Source: Flavobacteriales bacterium
GTDB taxonomy: Bacteria; Bacteroidota; Bacteroidia; Flavobacteriales; Flavobacteriaceae
Direction: 5' to 3'
Length of the DNA: 43,851 nucleotides
Assembly (NCBI GenBank): GCA_013205245.1
Contig: JABMNH010000055.1
Coordinates: 1-43,851, forward strand
Of this stretch, positions 8,686 through 17,230 are shown one piece after another. Position numbers and translations under genes: made by a program. How positions within the stretch are numbered: position 1 is the first letter of the stretch; every line of letters begins with the position of its first letter. Under the pieces are notes generated by a model. It ran no database searches. It saw only the letters and a program-made list of their open reading frames with translations, and was not told the origin of the DNA.

Positions 8686-9652
8686 TAGATTTTTTAATGG
8701 CTGAAAATATTCCTTTAATGATATACTTAAATTTCCACATTTGTTTTGGTTTTAATAACATCAAAACAAAAACTAAAGTTAAGTAAATAAATGAATTTAA
8801 AATGTAAATTAAGAGGTTAGATACAAAATTTTGTTCAAATATAATTCCGTTTCTAACCGAATAAAAAATTCTGTCTTTAGATTCTGTATTAAAATATCTA
8901 GTATTTAAAATGCCTCCTTTTTTAATTAAGTGAAATGATTTTTCTAAGTCTTTAATTTCGCTTTTCATAATAAGTACAATCTTTCCGTTATTTTTAGTAA
9001 TTCTAAAAGTATATTCGTAATCATCTCCATACAAAAAATAACTTTTATCTGGTAATCCAATTTCGGTAACCAAATCTTTGTGAAAAAATAATCCTCCATA
9101 AGGGGCCACTGCAACAACTCCCTGATCTTTTGTTAAAACCTTAGTTGTTGTTGTTTTAAAAAGTGTTTTTTTAAGTCTTATAAAAAAATCAAATCCTAGA
9201 AATGAGTTTTGACTCCCTAGCATTAAATTAGGTTTTCCTAAATTTATGGCATCACTATAAATTTTCCTATCGTTTCTATAAGAAAGCAATGCTAGTTTTT
9301 TATTTTCGAATTCTTTTGCTAAATCTATCCACGCTTCTGTTAAAAATTTTAATGCGTCTTTTTTTGGATAGTTATCATCATCTAGAAGCCAAATAAAATC
9401 GGCATTTGATTTATGAGCAAAATCAATTCCAACACAAAAACCATTAGCGGAACCTGTGTTTTTATCTAAAATAATTAAATGAATACAATTTAATTCGCTT
9501 TTTAATTTTTTAATTTTAATTAAAGACATTTTATCGCTTCCGTTAGAAATAATTACTATTTTCTCTACACCTTGTTCTACCAAAGAATCTACAACTTGTT
9601 TTAGATATCTAAACCGATCCCCGTAAGTAACAATAACAGCATAGTATTTCAT
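8672..9652 (-). CDS. GT2 glycosyltransferase (rhamnosyl/galactofuranosyl-transferase-like)
   Basis: A 326-residue GT-A enzyme. The N-terminal domain has the GT2 pattern VIVTYGDRFRYLKQVVDSL, a DKNTGSANGF segment, and the metal/donor site WLLDDDNYPKKDA near residue 95. A second acidic motif (YFLYGDDYEYTFRI, about residue 210) is typical of the GlfT/rhamnosyltransferase subgroup. The C-terminus has a hydrophobic stretch (about residues 280-302) followed by basic residues, suggesting membrane association. It starts inside the ATGA overlap with the flippase gene and overlaps the next gene by 14 bp. The transferred sugar is not determined. Confidence 0.88.
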   Translation of the reverse strand: MKYYAVIVTYGDRFRYLKQVVDSLVEQGVEKIVIISNGSDKMSLIKIKKLKSELNCIHLIILDKNTGSANGFCVGIDFAHKSNADFIWLLDDDNYPKKDALKFLTEAWIDLAKEFENKKLALLSYRNDRKIYSDAINLGKPNLMLGSQNSFLGFDFFIRLKKTLFKTTTTKVLTKDQGVVAVAPYGGLFFHKDLVTEIGLPDKSYFLYGDDYEYTFRITKNNGKIVLIMKSEIKDLEKSFHLIKKGGILNTRYFNTESKDRIFYSVRNGIIFEQNFVSNLLIYILNSFIYLTLVFVLMLLKPKQMWKFKYIIKGIFSAIKKSNDNL

Positions 9653-11103
9653 GTCTTCGATCTATAAAACATTAAATTATTATAAATTGGATTAAAAATG
9701 TAATTCATAAAAAAAGAGTCTTTAAATTTTAGTAAAGCAAGGGTATATATGACGACACATAGAGCAATAAAAACAAATAAATACAATGCCTCATTGTTTA
9801 TTATTTTAGATAATATCATGCTAAGAGGTACAAACAATAAGGAAAGAAGTAAATATTTTAAACTTCCATTTTTTGATAAACTAAATGAGATTAATTTTTT
9901 ACTATAATAATAACTAATCAATAGGACTATTACCTCAGTAAATAAAGTTGCTATAACTGCACCTTTTGCTTGTATAATTGGTATTAATAAAATATTAAAA
10001 AAAATGTTTGTAAATAAACCTATCAGCACGGCTATCATATATTTTTTTTCCTTATCCATCGGGACTAATATTTGCAAGCCGAAGATGTTAGTCATTCCGA
10101 CTATAAAAATTAATGGAGATAGACCTTTAATTAAGTAATTAGCTTCCGTAAATTGTATCCCAGCAAACAACCTAATTATATTTTCAGATAATATCCATAA
10201 AATAACCATTGTAGGAAAAGAAATTATTGAAACGTAATTTATTGATTTCTCTATCAGACTCTTAACTTCTTTTGTTTTATTTTCTTGGATGAAAGATGAT
10301 ATTCTTGGAATTAAAACAACTCCTAATGAAGTTACAATTATCAATAACATTTTTACAATTTTTAAAGCTGCAGAGTAATATCCAACCTGTTCGAGTTGAG
10401 AAAAATATTTCAGCATAATGACGTCTAAATTCACATAAATACTTATGGCAATTTGGGTGCTAAATAATATAATTATAGGGTTAAAGTGTTTTTTGAAATT
10501 CAACTTTATTTTTTCAAATTGAATAAATCTAAAACTATATAAAATACTTACAATAGCGCTTATAAAAGTAGAGATAACTATAATGGCGTAATATATCCAA
10601 TAATCTTCTATTTTCTTTACTAGCGCAAATAATAATATAAGCGTAAATATCTTAACTATAAAATTCATTATTGAAATGAATTTATATTTTTCCATACCTT
10701 GATAAAACCAATTTATCAAACCTACACTACTCATAATATGTATAAATGATAAATATTTTATAGCGTTTTCGTTTTGATATGTGTTTGTAAAAAACAACCA
10801 ACAAGCATAGATTAAGGTAACAAATAGAGACCAAGTTATCTCAATAATTAATAATTCTAAAAAAGCATTTGACAATTTTGTTTTATCTCCTCTTGATTTT
10901 GCGATTTCTCTTATGCCGTAAATTGGAATCCCTAAGGATCCTAAAACTATAAAAGTAACAGCAAGAGATATGGCAAAACTTATTATTCCAACTCCCTCAG
11001 GGCCTAAAACTCTAGATATATAAGGAAAAGATATTAGTGGTATAATAATATTTGTTACACCTAAAATGTTATTATAAATAAAGTTTTTTTTTATGCTACT
11101 CAT
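9649..11103 (-). CDS. Wzx-type lipid-linked oligosaccharide flippase
   Basis: A 484-residue polytopic membrane protein of the MATE/PST superfamily with about 12-14 membrane helices. The N-terminal pattern NNILGVTNIIIPLISFPYIS, then RVLGPEGVGIISFA, is characteristic of Wzx flippases. It moves undecaprenyl-diphosphate-linked repeat units from the cytosolic to the periplasmic face. The ATG directly abuts the TAA of the lipoprotein gene upstream, and its stop overlaps the GT2 start by 4 bp. Its presence with Wzy-, Wzz- and ligase-like genes indicates a Wzx/Wzy-dependent pathway rather than an ABC-transporter pathway. Confidence 0.92.
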   Translation of the reverse strand: MSSIKKNFIYNNILGVTNIIIPLISFPYISRVLGPEGVGIISFAISLAVTFIVLGSLGIPIYGIREIAKSRGDKTKLSNAFLELLIIEITWSLFVTLIYACWLFFTNTYQNENAIKYLSFIHIMSSVGLINWFYQGMEKYKFISIMNFIVKIFTLILLFALVKKIEDYWIYYAIIVISTFISAIVSILYSFRFIQFEKIKLNFKKHFNPIIILFSTQIAISIYVNLDVIMLKYFSQLEQVGYYSAALKIVKMLLIIVTSLGVVLIPRISSFIQENKTKEVKSLIEKSINYVSIISFPTMVILWILSENIIRLFAGIQFTEANYLIKGLSPLIFIVGMTNIFGLQILVPMDKEKKYMIAVLIGLFTNIFFNILLIPIIQAKGAVIATLFTEVIVLLISYYYSKKLISFSLSKNGSLKYLLLSLLFVPLSMILSKIINNEALYLFVFIALCVVIYTLALLKFKDSFFMNYIFNPIYNNLMFYRSKT

Positions 11104-11613
11104 TTAAAATACAATTTCAATTTTTTTATTTAATAAAGGTGTCGAAAAAATAAAGGGATCGTATCTTCCATTGATAATTTTTGGCGTAAATACATTTAGA
11201 TTCTTATCTTTTTTATAGTTTAAGAATGCATTTTTTTTAAAATAAAAGCCCATAGAATTTTCATCAATTTTAATTTGCTTATTTGTATATCCAATTGTTA
11301 TTTCTCCAATTACTAAATCATCAATATTAAACTTTTCGCCTAAATCCACTCTTATTTTTTTTGGTATAACACCAATAGGTAATTCAAAAATAATTTTTTG
11401 AAAAGCCACATTTTTAGATACATATTTCAATATTTTATTGTCATTATTGAAATCTCCTTTTGCTCGATTTGTATAAAACAGTTGGAATTTATCATCTTTA
11501 GATATTTTTATATTTAAAACAACTTTGAACTTTTCATTTTTATATAAATCCTTTTCTAATTTATTTGTATTACATCCATAAAAAACTAAGGCTAGTATTA
11601 TTAATTTTTTCAT
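11104..11613 (-). CDS. Small lipoprotein of unknown function in the polysaccharide locus
   Basis: A 169-residue protein starting with a lipoprotein signal (MKKLIILALVFYGC, lipid-modified Cys at 14). The mature part is rich in Lys, Asn and beta-strand-like segments (VVLNIKISKDDKFQLFYTN, KIRVDLGEKFNIDDLVIGE), suggesting a small beta-sandwich domain. I do not recognise a family. It directly abuts the Wzx gene (TAA then ATG), so it is translated from the same message. A gap of 113 bp separates it from the Wzz-like gene upstream. Confidence 0.7.
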   Translation of the reverse strand: MKKLIILALVFYGCNTNKLEKDLYKNEKFKVVLNIKISKDDKFQLFYTNRAKGDFNNDNKILKYVSKNVAFQKIIFELPIGVIPKKIRVDLGEKFNIDDLVIGEITIGYTNKQIKIDENSMGFYFKKNAFLNYKKDKNLNVFTPKIINGRYDPFIFSTPLLNKKIEIVF

Positions 11614-11726
11614 GTCAAAATGAGCATAATTAACTTTTAATAAATTATTTGAAAAGCTATTGTGAAATTATTTTTGCTTTAAATTTTTATAAAATGCTTA
11701 AAAAAATAGCAAAAAAGACATTTACT

Positions 11727-12755
11727 TTATAGCTGCTTTTTTAAATACTTATTTAACTCAATTAACAAGATTACAACCAAAGTTAAGCCAACTAAAAATA
11801 AAGCGTATAGACCAGGGGCGCGACTTATAAAAGATAATTTTTGACCTACTGCGCCAAAACCAGAAATTTTATTTATTATCTGGCCTTCTTCAGCTTTAGA
11901 TATATTAATTTCAGATAGTCTTGTGTTTATAGTTTGTTGAATTTTAAATAACTCTATTTCATTTTCTTTTTTTGATGTGTTTGAAGATAAGTCAATTTGT
12001 GTTCCTGTATTTTTCTTTTCAGCTTCTTTTAGTAAAACTTGCTTATACAAATTTCTTAATGAGTCTATTTGCACCAATTGCATTAAGAGTTCTTTGGTTT
12101 CAAAGGCATTATTTTTTTCGAAAGCTTCTTTATTTTCTTTAAAATAATCGTTTTGAGAAACATTGTCTATAATGGTAGTTTCTAACTTCTTAAAAATATC
12201 TTTTTGAGTGGATTTGGCAGTAATTGCATGGTTCTTATAATTAAATATCGTTAGTGAACTCAAATAGACGTTAGGCTCAATTAATTTTACTGTTGTTGTA
12301 TCTGCTGTTTTAACGAACTCATCTAAAAGACTCAGTTTTTCATTTTCAGTAATAATCGGTGCTATTTCAATCGATTTTAAACTGGCTGCCTCGTGGTTGC
12401 TAATCGTAAAAAGTTCGGCTAAGCTTAACGAGTCATTTTGCTCTATTAAGTTATTATAATAAGTGATATTATTATATAATTGGTGAACGCTATTAAAGTT
12501 TGCAGAAACAATCATTATTGACTTAAAAGGCCTTCCTGTACCTTCACTAAAATAACCACCTAAAAATCCAATAATTGCAGCTATTGCAAATTTGATAAAG
12601 TGCTTTCTTAAAAAAAGAAGCATAAAAATCAAAGCTTTAAATAGAAAGTTTAAAAAATCTCCTATGGCATTAAAAAGATTAGCAAACCCTTTGCCTATGA
12701 GCTGAAATAATTTTCCAATTTCTATTTCATCGTTATTTGAATTCTCTGTATTCAT
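11727..12755 (-). CDS. Wzz-like chain-length/co-polymerase membrane protein
   Basis: A 342-residue protein with a membrane segment near residues 38-70 and a second one near residues 316-334. They flank a large, mostly helical periplasmic domain rich in Glu, Lys and Asn. This two-TM topology, and its position at the head of a Wzx/Wzy locus, match polysaccharide co-polymerases that set chain length. The usual Pro/Gly-rich motif before the second helix is only weakly apparent (ISGFGAVGQKLSFISRAPG). The assignment rests on topology and context, so the call is putative. Confidence 0.72.
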   Translation of the reverse strand: MNTENSNNDEIEIGKLFQLIGKGFANLFNAIGDFLNFLFKALIFMLLFLRKHFIKFAIAAIIGFLGGYFSEGTGRPFKSIMIVSANFNSVHQLYNNITYYNNLIEQNDSLSLAELFTISNHEAASLKSIEIAPIITENEKLSLLDEFVKTADTTTVKLIEPNVYLSSLTIFNYKNHAITAKSTQKDIFKKLETTIIDNVSQNDYFKENKEAFEKNNAFETKELLMQLVQIDSLRNLYKQVLLKEAEKKNTGTQIDLSSNTSKKENEIELFKIQQTINTRLSEINISKAEEGQIINKISGFGAVGQKLSFISRAPGLYALFLVGLTLVVILLIELNKYLKKQL

Positions 12756-12766
12756 ATATTTAAGTA

Positions 12767-14452
12767 TTATAAAATTTGTTCTAATATTTTTTGTGTGATG
12801 GCATAAGTTGGTCTAACGCCAGTAGTTCCTAAACCGCCAGAAGCTAACGTACTTCCTGTTTCTAACGGATTATCTGAAGCGTAATAAGCATAACACACTT
12901 TAACATCGGCTGATATATTACCTCTAATTTTTGAAGCACTCTGAATGGCTTTTTGATAATGAGCGCCCTCCATTTCAAGCCCTATAACATTCCATGTAGA
13001 GTTGTGGAAAAATTCTAAGATATCTTTGTTTTGCAACGATGTGCCTAAAACCGTAATCATAGCGCCATCAAAAGCTTTTACACCTAAATTCTTAAAATCA
13101 TCTTTATTAAGCATGTTTGTAAAAGGATAATTATCGGCTGTGCCTTCAAAAATATGAGATGATGGAATCATAATATCGCCTTTGCCTCCTTCTAAAATAC
13201 CAGCTTTACCCATTATAGAAATCGTTTTAACGTTTAGATGGTGATTTTTATCTTTATTACATCGATATGGTTTTAAAAGCTCATCCATAGTTTCAAAAGC
13301 TTGCTCACCAAAAGCATAATCCATAACCACAATAACTGGTTTTTCATCAGTGTCAAACTGATTTAACTTAAATTCAGATTTAGAAAAATCAATTTTTGAT
13401 GTATCTATAATCTGCACATTAATATTTGTCCCTGATGTGTCTTTAACGTATGTAAGTCCGTTTTTTCCAGCGAAAGTCTTCACTATTTTTTGTAAATCTT
13501 CGCTCGAAGCATCACTTAACAACTCGAACAAAGCCATATTTTTATTAGCGGCGCTCTCTTTTGGAAGTGCAAATGGGGCGTAAATTGAATTCATAACACT
13601 GTGCATATTCGCACTGATAATATGAATAGGTTTCTCTAACAAACCCTTCTTAAAAAGAACTTCTTTAATGGTATTTGCCCAAATTTCGCCATATACATGG
13701 TGTCCAATACTTTCTCTTAATTCTGAGCTGAAAGTAATGACGCGTTTTTCGTTATCTAAAACCTCGCCTAAAGCCAATTTTCCTAACCAATAAAAGATTT
13801 CGAAAAGTCTATTCGGCTTATTTTTAGTAGAAAACAATGCATCAGCTTCTTGAACTTCAACAAAATTACGTCCTAAAATGGAAGCTAAATGCGCTAACAG
13901 CACTTCTCTTTCGTCTTGCTGTAATTTTTTATTTAAAAGAACAACATTTTCTAAATTCTGCCATTCTCTAACGGTATTGCCAGATTCATTTATTAATATA
14001 TAGTCTTTAATTTTGTGCGATTCAACAAATAAAAAGGTCAAATGGGTAAGGATATCATAAATTTCTGAGCGCCCTCTGGTAACCTCAATATTCATTTGAT
14101 TTTTATCTATCCGGTAACAATTACGACGGCGTTTTGCGGGAATTATAGATTTAAAATGAGACTTTTTAAAACCTTCATCGGCAGTTAAATTAATAAACTG
14201 ACATTCTTCTATGCCTTCTGGAAGCCTATCTATAACATAGCTTAAGCCATTTAGCTCAACTTTAGTTTCGGCTATTGACCCATAAATTTCAGGTCTTAAC
14301 GAGAGTAGGGCAGATCTTAAAGTGTCGCCAGAAATTCCCATAGGTTTATAAAATCCCCTGTTAAAAAGGTGGCGCATTGTAATATAAATACGCTCTATAT
14401 CTCTTGACGAATCTTGGGCGCGTGTTCTGTATCTTGGTTTTATCTGTGTCAT
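12767..14452 (-). CDS. Conserved Bacteroidota protein with nucleoside-phosphorylase-like C-terminus
   Basis: About 561 residues from the ATG at 14452; a TTG five codons upstream is an alternative. The N-terminus (TQIKPRYRTRAQDSSRDIER) is highly basic. The C-terminal ~180 residues contain GKAGILEGGKGDIMIPSSHI and NVIGLEMEGAHYQKAI, the second resembling the ribose-binding M-E segment of purine nucleoside phosphorylase and nucleosidase folds. From memory this matches a Bacteroidota family of unknown function (possibly DUF6909). No signal peptide or membrane helix is seen, so it should be cytosolic. It lies between the protease gene and the Wzz-like gene, 11 bp from the latter. Enzymatic activity is unproven. 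Confidence 0.75.
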   Translation of the reverse strand: MTQIKPRYRTRAQDSSRDIERIYITMRHLFNRGFYKPMGISGDTLRSALLSLRPEIYGSIAETKVELNGLSYVIDRLPEGIEECQFINLTADEGFKKSHFKSIIPAKRRRNCYRIDKNQMNIEVTRGRSEIYDILTHLTFLFVESHKIKDYILINESGNTVREWQNLENVVLLNKKLQQDEREVLLAHLASILGRNFVEVQEADALFSTKNKPNRLFEIFYWLGKLALGEVLDNEKRVITFSSELRESIGHHVYGEIWANTIKEVLFKKGLLEKPIHIISANMHSVMNSIYAPFALPKESAANKNMALFELLSDASSEDLQKIVKTFAGKNGLTYVKDTSGTNINVQIIDTSKIDFSKSEFKLNQFDTDEKPVIVVMDYAFGEQAFETMDELLKPYRCNKDKNHHLNVKTISIMGKAGILEGGKGDIMIPSSHIFEGTADNYPFTNMLNKDDFKNLGVKAFDGAMITVLGTSLQNKDILEFFHNSTWNVIGLEMEGAHYQKAIQSASKIRGNISADVKVCYAYYASDNPLETGSTLASGGLGTTGVRPTYAITQKILEQIL

Positions 14453-14530
14453 ATAAAATTTTTGCAAAGGTATTTATAATAAAACAAAACGCACTCTTGC
14501 GTATTATTTCTTTTGTGTTATGTTCTAAAT

Positions 14531-16153
14531 TTAATGTAGAATAGCTTGGTATTTAGTATTATTGTTTAAAAGATTGATGGCCTTTTTTAACGTGTTATCA
14601 CGACTTAAATTGTATTGATACATCCCTTTTTCAAAGTAATATCTGCGTATGATTTCTGATGACAAAGCTTCGTTTATGTCATTTTTATCTTTTTGAAAAT
14701 GAGAAAGCTGCTCAATACTTATTTCATCTATCAGTTTTTGGTATATTTTTTCAACATTCAAATCGGCTTTTAAAGCCATCTTTTTACTTGTTTCAATACT
14801 ATTTTGAACAGGTGAAATAAAGGTTTCATCAGTTTTAACATAAGTTACAAAGTCTTGAAAATCTGATGGTTTTAAAGAAAAATCAATAATTGAATCTATG
14901 TGTGGGTGTTTGTAATAATACTGTGTTGCAAAATCAAAGACTGCTTCTGTTTTAAAAAGCGCTTTGGTTGTTTTAGTTGTAGAAGGAAGCGCAACAATAA
15001 CGTCTGGAGTAATGCCGCCGCCACCTAATATTTTTCGACCATTTTTAGTGTTAAATTTTGGGCGTTCTTGATCTGAAAATTTTGGAATACTATCACTAAC
15101 CCTGTTGGTGTAATCCATTTCTTGAATGTTTCTACCACTTGGCGTGTAATATTTAGAAATGGTAAGTTTAAATTGTGTGCCATAAGTTAATTTTCTAAAG
15201 CGTTGCACCAATCCTTTTCCGTAAGAACGTGTGCCTACAATAACCGCTCTGTCTAAATCTTGTAAAGCCCCCGATACTATTTCTGATGCAGATGCCGATC
15301 TTCCGTTCACCAAAACAACAAGCGGTATTGTAAGATCTAAAGGCTCTTTCATTGTACGGTAGGTTTCACTCCATTTTTCTACTTTGGCTTTAGTAGTAAC
15401 CACCAAACTGCCCTTAGGAACAAATAAACTAACAATAGCTATGGCTTGATTTAACAAACCTCCAGGATTCCCTCTTAAGTCTAAAATTAGATGGGTCATT
15501 CCTTGTTCTTTTAAGGATAAAAAGGCTTCTTCTACTTTATCAAAAGCTTTTTCGTTAAATTTTGCAAGGGCTATATAACCCGATTTATTTTCGAGCAAAG
15601 AATAATACGGCACAGGATTTTTAATAATAGACACCAAACTTAATTCCTTTTCAAAACTTTTGTTTTGACGTTTTATTTTAAGGATAATTTTAGTGTCTGG
15701 CAAGCCTCGCAGTTGAGACAAACTGGTTTCTTTTTGTTCGGCATCAATAGCTATTCCATTTATGGCCATTATTTCATCTCCAATAAAAAGCGCATTTTTT
15801 GCTGCGGGTGATGCTTCTATAATATCGGTTACTATGAGTTTGTTGTTTTTAAAATCGGCTTCTAAACCCGTACCTCCATATTGACCATTGGCATTAATTC
15901 TGGCATTTTCTACACCTTGTTCGTCGTAAAATCGGGTGTAGGGATCTAAACTTTTAAGCATGCTATTTATACCGACTTCATTAATTTTAGCCGGATTAAT
16001 ATCATCAATATAATACATGTTTAACTCCTTAAAAAGTGTGGTATAAATTTCAAGTTGTTTGGCTATTTCAAAAAAATCTGATTTATAAGCAATAGAAACG
16101 CTTACGCCGATGATTAAAGATAAAAATATCGCTGCTTTTTTTATACGTTTCAT
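14531..16153 (-). CDS. C-terminal processing peptidase (S41 family, PDZ)
   Basis: A 540-residue periplasmic serine protease with an N-terminal signal-anchor (residues 5-22). A PDZ domain lies at about 90-165 (QYGGTGLEADF, GDEIMAINGIAID). The S41 catalytic core has HLILDLRGNPGGLLNQA, the nucleophile region NGRSASASEIVSGALQD (Ser288) and the general-base Lys at about 313 (GTRSYGKGLVQRF). Such proteases trim or degrade periplasmic proteins from their C-termini. The start codon overlaps, as ATGA, the stop of a short remnant reading frame downstream of rnpA, so it is probably co-transcribed with rnpA. Confidence 0.94.
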   Translation of the reverse strand: MKRIKKAAIFLSLIIGVSVSIAYKSDFFEIAKQLEIYTTLFKELNMYYIDDINPAKINEVGINSMLKSLDPYTRFYDEQGVENARINANGQYGGTGLEADFKNNKLIVTDIIEASPAAKNALFIGDEIMAINGIAIDAEQKETSLSQLRGLPDTKIILKIKRQNKSFEKELSLVSIIKNPVPYYSLLENKSGYIALAKFNEKAFDKVEEAFLSLKEQGMTHLILDLRGNPGGLLNQAIAIVSLFVPKGSLVVTTKAKVEKWSETYRTMKEPLDLTIPLVVLVNGRSASASEIVSGALQDLDRAVIVGTRSYGKGLVQRFRKLTYGTQFKLTISKYYTPSGRNIQEMDYTNRVSDSIPKFSDQERPKFNTKNGRKILGGGGITPDVIVALPSTTKTTKALFKTEAVFDFATQYYYKHPHIDSIIDFSLKPSDFQDFVTYVKTDETFISPVQNSIETSKKMALKADLNVEKIYQKLIDEISIEQLSHFQKDKNDINEALSSEIIRRYYFEKGMYQYNLSRDNTLKKAINLLNNNTKYQAILH

Positions 16154-16326
16154 TTGTTTTTCTTTCTTCTAAATCTTTTAAGTATCCAAAGATACACAAG
16201 AAAACCAATAATTAATAGTGGCCATATAGAAAAAACAAAAAGAACAATTTCTGCAATGATATTTATACCCGTAGAAAACGCCTGTTTAATTTTACTTAAA
16301 TAAGTTTGTTTTTCTGATGGTTTAAT
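16150..16326 (-). pseudogene. Remnant of a membrane-protein C-terminus (DUF4349-like) between rnpA and the protease
   Basis: The 160-bp gap between rnpA and the protease is an open frame of 58 codons ending in TGA that overlaps the protease ATG. Its product reads IKPSEKQTYLSKIKQAFSTG, then a strong membrane helix (NIIAEIVLFVFSIWPLLIIG) and a basic tail (RFRRKKNK). There is no ATG/GTG/TTG near its beginning; it opens at an ATT overlapping the rnpA stop. From memory, this helix-plus-basic-tail ending looks like the C-terminus of DUF4349 membrane proteins. It is either a deletion remnant or a small protein using a non-standard start. Its stop is kept in an ATGA coupling arrangement. Confidence 0.5.
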
Positions 16327-16693
16327 TTATAGTTTTTACAAAACTTTGTAACAACTGTTCCATTATTGGATGAATTTCATCGCTTGACTTAATGTTTTTA
16401 TCAAGATAAATAAACATTAAAATGTATTTATTGCTAATCTCTTTATAAACCTCTTCTTTGTTTAACCTATACGCTTCGCGTATCCTGCGTTTTAAAAGAT
16501 TCCTATCGACAGCATGTTTAAAATTTCTTTTAGGCACAGAAAAACCTGCTTGCAAAGGCTTATCTCCATCATGATTGATTTGTAAGTATACCAAACGTAG
16601 AGGAAATTTTGAAATAGATTTTCCTTCTTTAAAAAGCTGTTCTATAAGCTTTTTATGTTTTAATTTTTCTTGTTTTTGAAAGGTAAATGCCAT
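16322..16693 (-). CDS. rnpA: Ribonuclease P protein component
   Basis: A 123-residue basic protein that assists the catalytic RNA of RNase P in maturing tRNA 5' ends. The family pattern is clear: an N-terminal FQKQEKLKHKKLIEQLFKEG, and the signature AVDRNLLKRRIREAYRL near residues 64-80. The ATG at 16693 is preferred over the GTG two codons upstream because a -7 promoter element overlaps the GTG and homologues start close to MxFxF. The gene is first in its transcript, with the protease after it. Confidence 0.95.
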   Translation of the reverse strand: MAFTFQKQEKLKHKKLIEQLFKEGKSISKFPLRLVYLQINHDGDKPLQAGFSVPKRNFKHAVDRNLLKRRIREAYRLNKEEVYKEISNKYILMFIYLDKNIKSSDEIHPIMEQLLQSFVKTIN

Positions 16694-16698
16694 CACCA

Positions 16699-16706
16699 CA
16701 AAAGTA
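16699..16706 (-). promoter_or_regulatory. Candidate -7 promoter element of rnpA
   Basis: TACTTTTG on the minus strand matches the Bacteroidota -7 consensus TAnnTTTG exactly. It ends 5 bp before the rnpA ATG, so transcription would begin at or very near the start codon (leaderless or nearly so). No clear -33 TTTG is seen, which lowers confidence. Confidence 0.5.
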
Positions 16707-16742
16707 GTGAATAATAAACGAGTATTAATTTATATAAAAAGC

Positions 16743-16773
16743 AAAAAAAACCGAGAAATTTCTCGGTTTTTTT
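16743..16773 (-). terminator. Rho-independent terminator of the downstream electron-transfer operon
   Basis: A perfect 16-bp palindrome CCGAGAAATTTCTCGG (16751-16766) is flanked by eight A on one side and seven T on the other. It therefore has a T-run when read from either strand. It lies 24 bp after the stop of the cytochrome gene ending at 16797, and upstream of rnpA. Confidence 0.9.
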
Positions 16774-16796
16774 AATAATTCAATTATTAAAAACTA

Positions 16797-17204
16797 TTAA
16801 AAAGATTTTATATAATTAACAATTAGCCATTGCTCTTCTGTATCTGTTATTTTCTTTTTAAAACTAGGCATGTCATCTCTTCCAATAAAAGTTTTATAAT
16901 ATAGCGTTCCGTCAGTCTGATTTTTAAAAGACTCTTTTGTAAAGTCTGGCGTTTTGGTATCTAAACTTGCAGATTTTTTACCATCACCTTTGCCTTTTGA
17001 GCCGTGACACGATTTACAGTGTTTTGAATATAATATACGCCCAATTTGATCACTATCTGCATTTTTTAATTCAGGGTTTTTCATTTTTTGATACTTAGCG
17101 GGTGCTTCCCATGGTTTTTCTTGTAAAGAGGTCATTAAGCTCATTGACAACAGTGTAAAACTGGCGAGAGCAATAACACCTATAAATAATAATTGCTTTT
17201 TCAT
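16797..17204 (-). CDS. Monohaem c-type cytochrome, module 1
   Basis: A 135-residue class I cytochrome c. An N-terminal hydrophobic segment (residues 5-24) is a Sec signal or membrane anchor, the haem attachment site is CKSCH at 63-67, and Met112 in GRDDMPSF is the likely distal ligand. The periplasmic domain would carry electrons from the NrfD/Fe-S pair to an acceptor. It is the last gene of the module-1 operon and a clear paralogue of the cytochrome at 20414-20815: both share the W-x-A/V-P-AKY-x-x-MKNP lead-in and the TDG-x-L-x-YKT-x-x-GRDDMP stretch. Confidence 0.9.
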   Translation of the reverse strand: MKKQLLFIGVIALASFTLLSMSLMTSLQEKPWEAPAKYQKMKNPELKNADSDQIGRILYSKHCKSCHGSKGKGDGKKSASLDTKTPDFTKESFKNQTDGTLYYKTFIGRDDMPSFKKKITDTEEQWLIVNYIKSF

Positions 17205-17230
17205 AATGTTTAAATTTAGGTTAATATTTT

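Noticed and set aside
11614-11726. Promoter before the lipoprotein-Wzx genes
   Set aside because: The gap is AT-rich, but no TAnnTTTG with a proper -33 partner could be identified on the minus strand.
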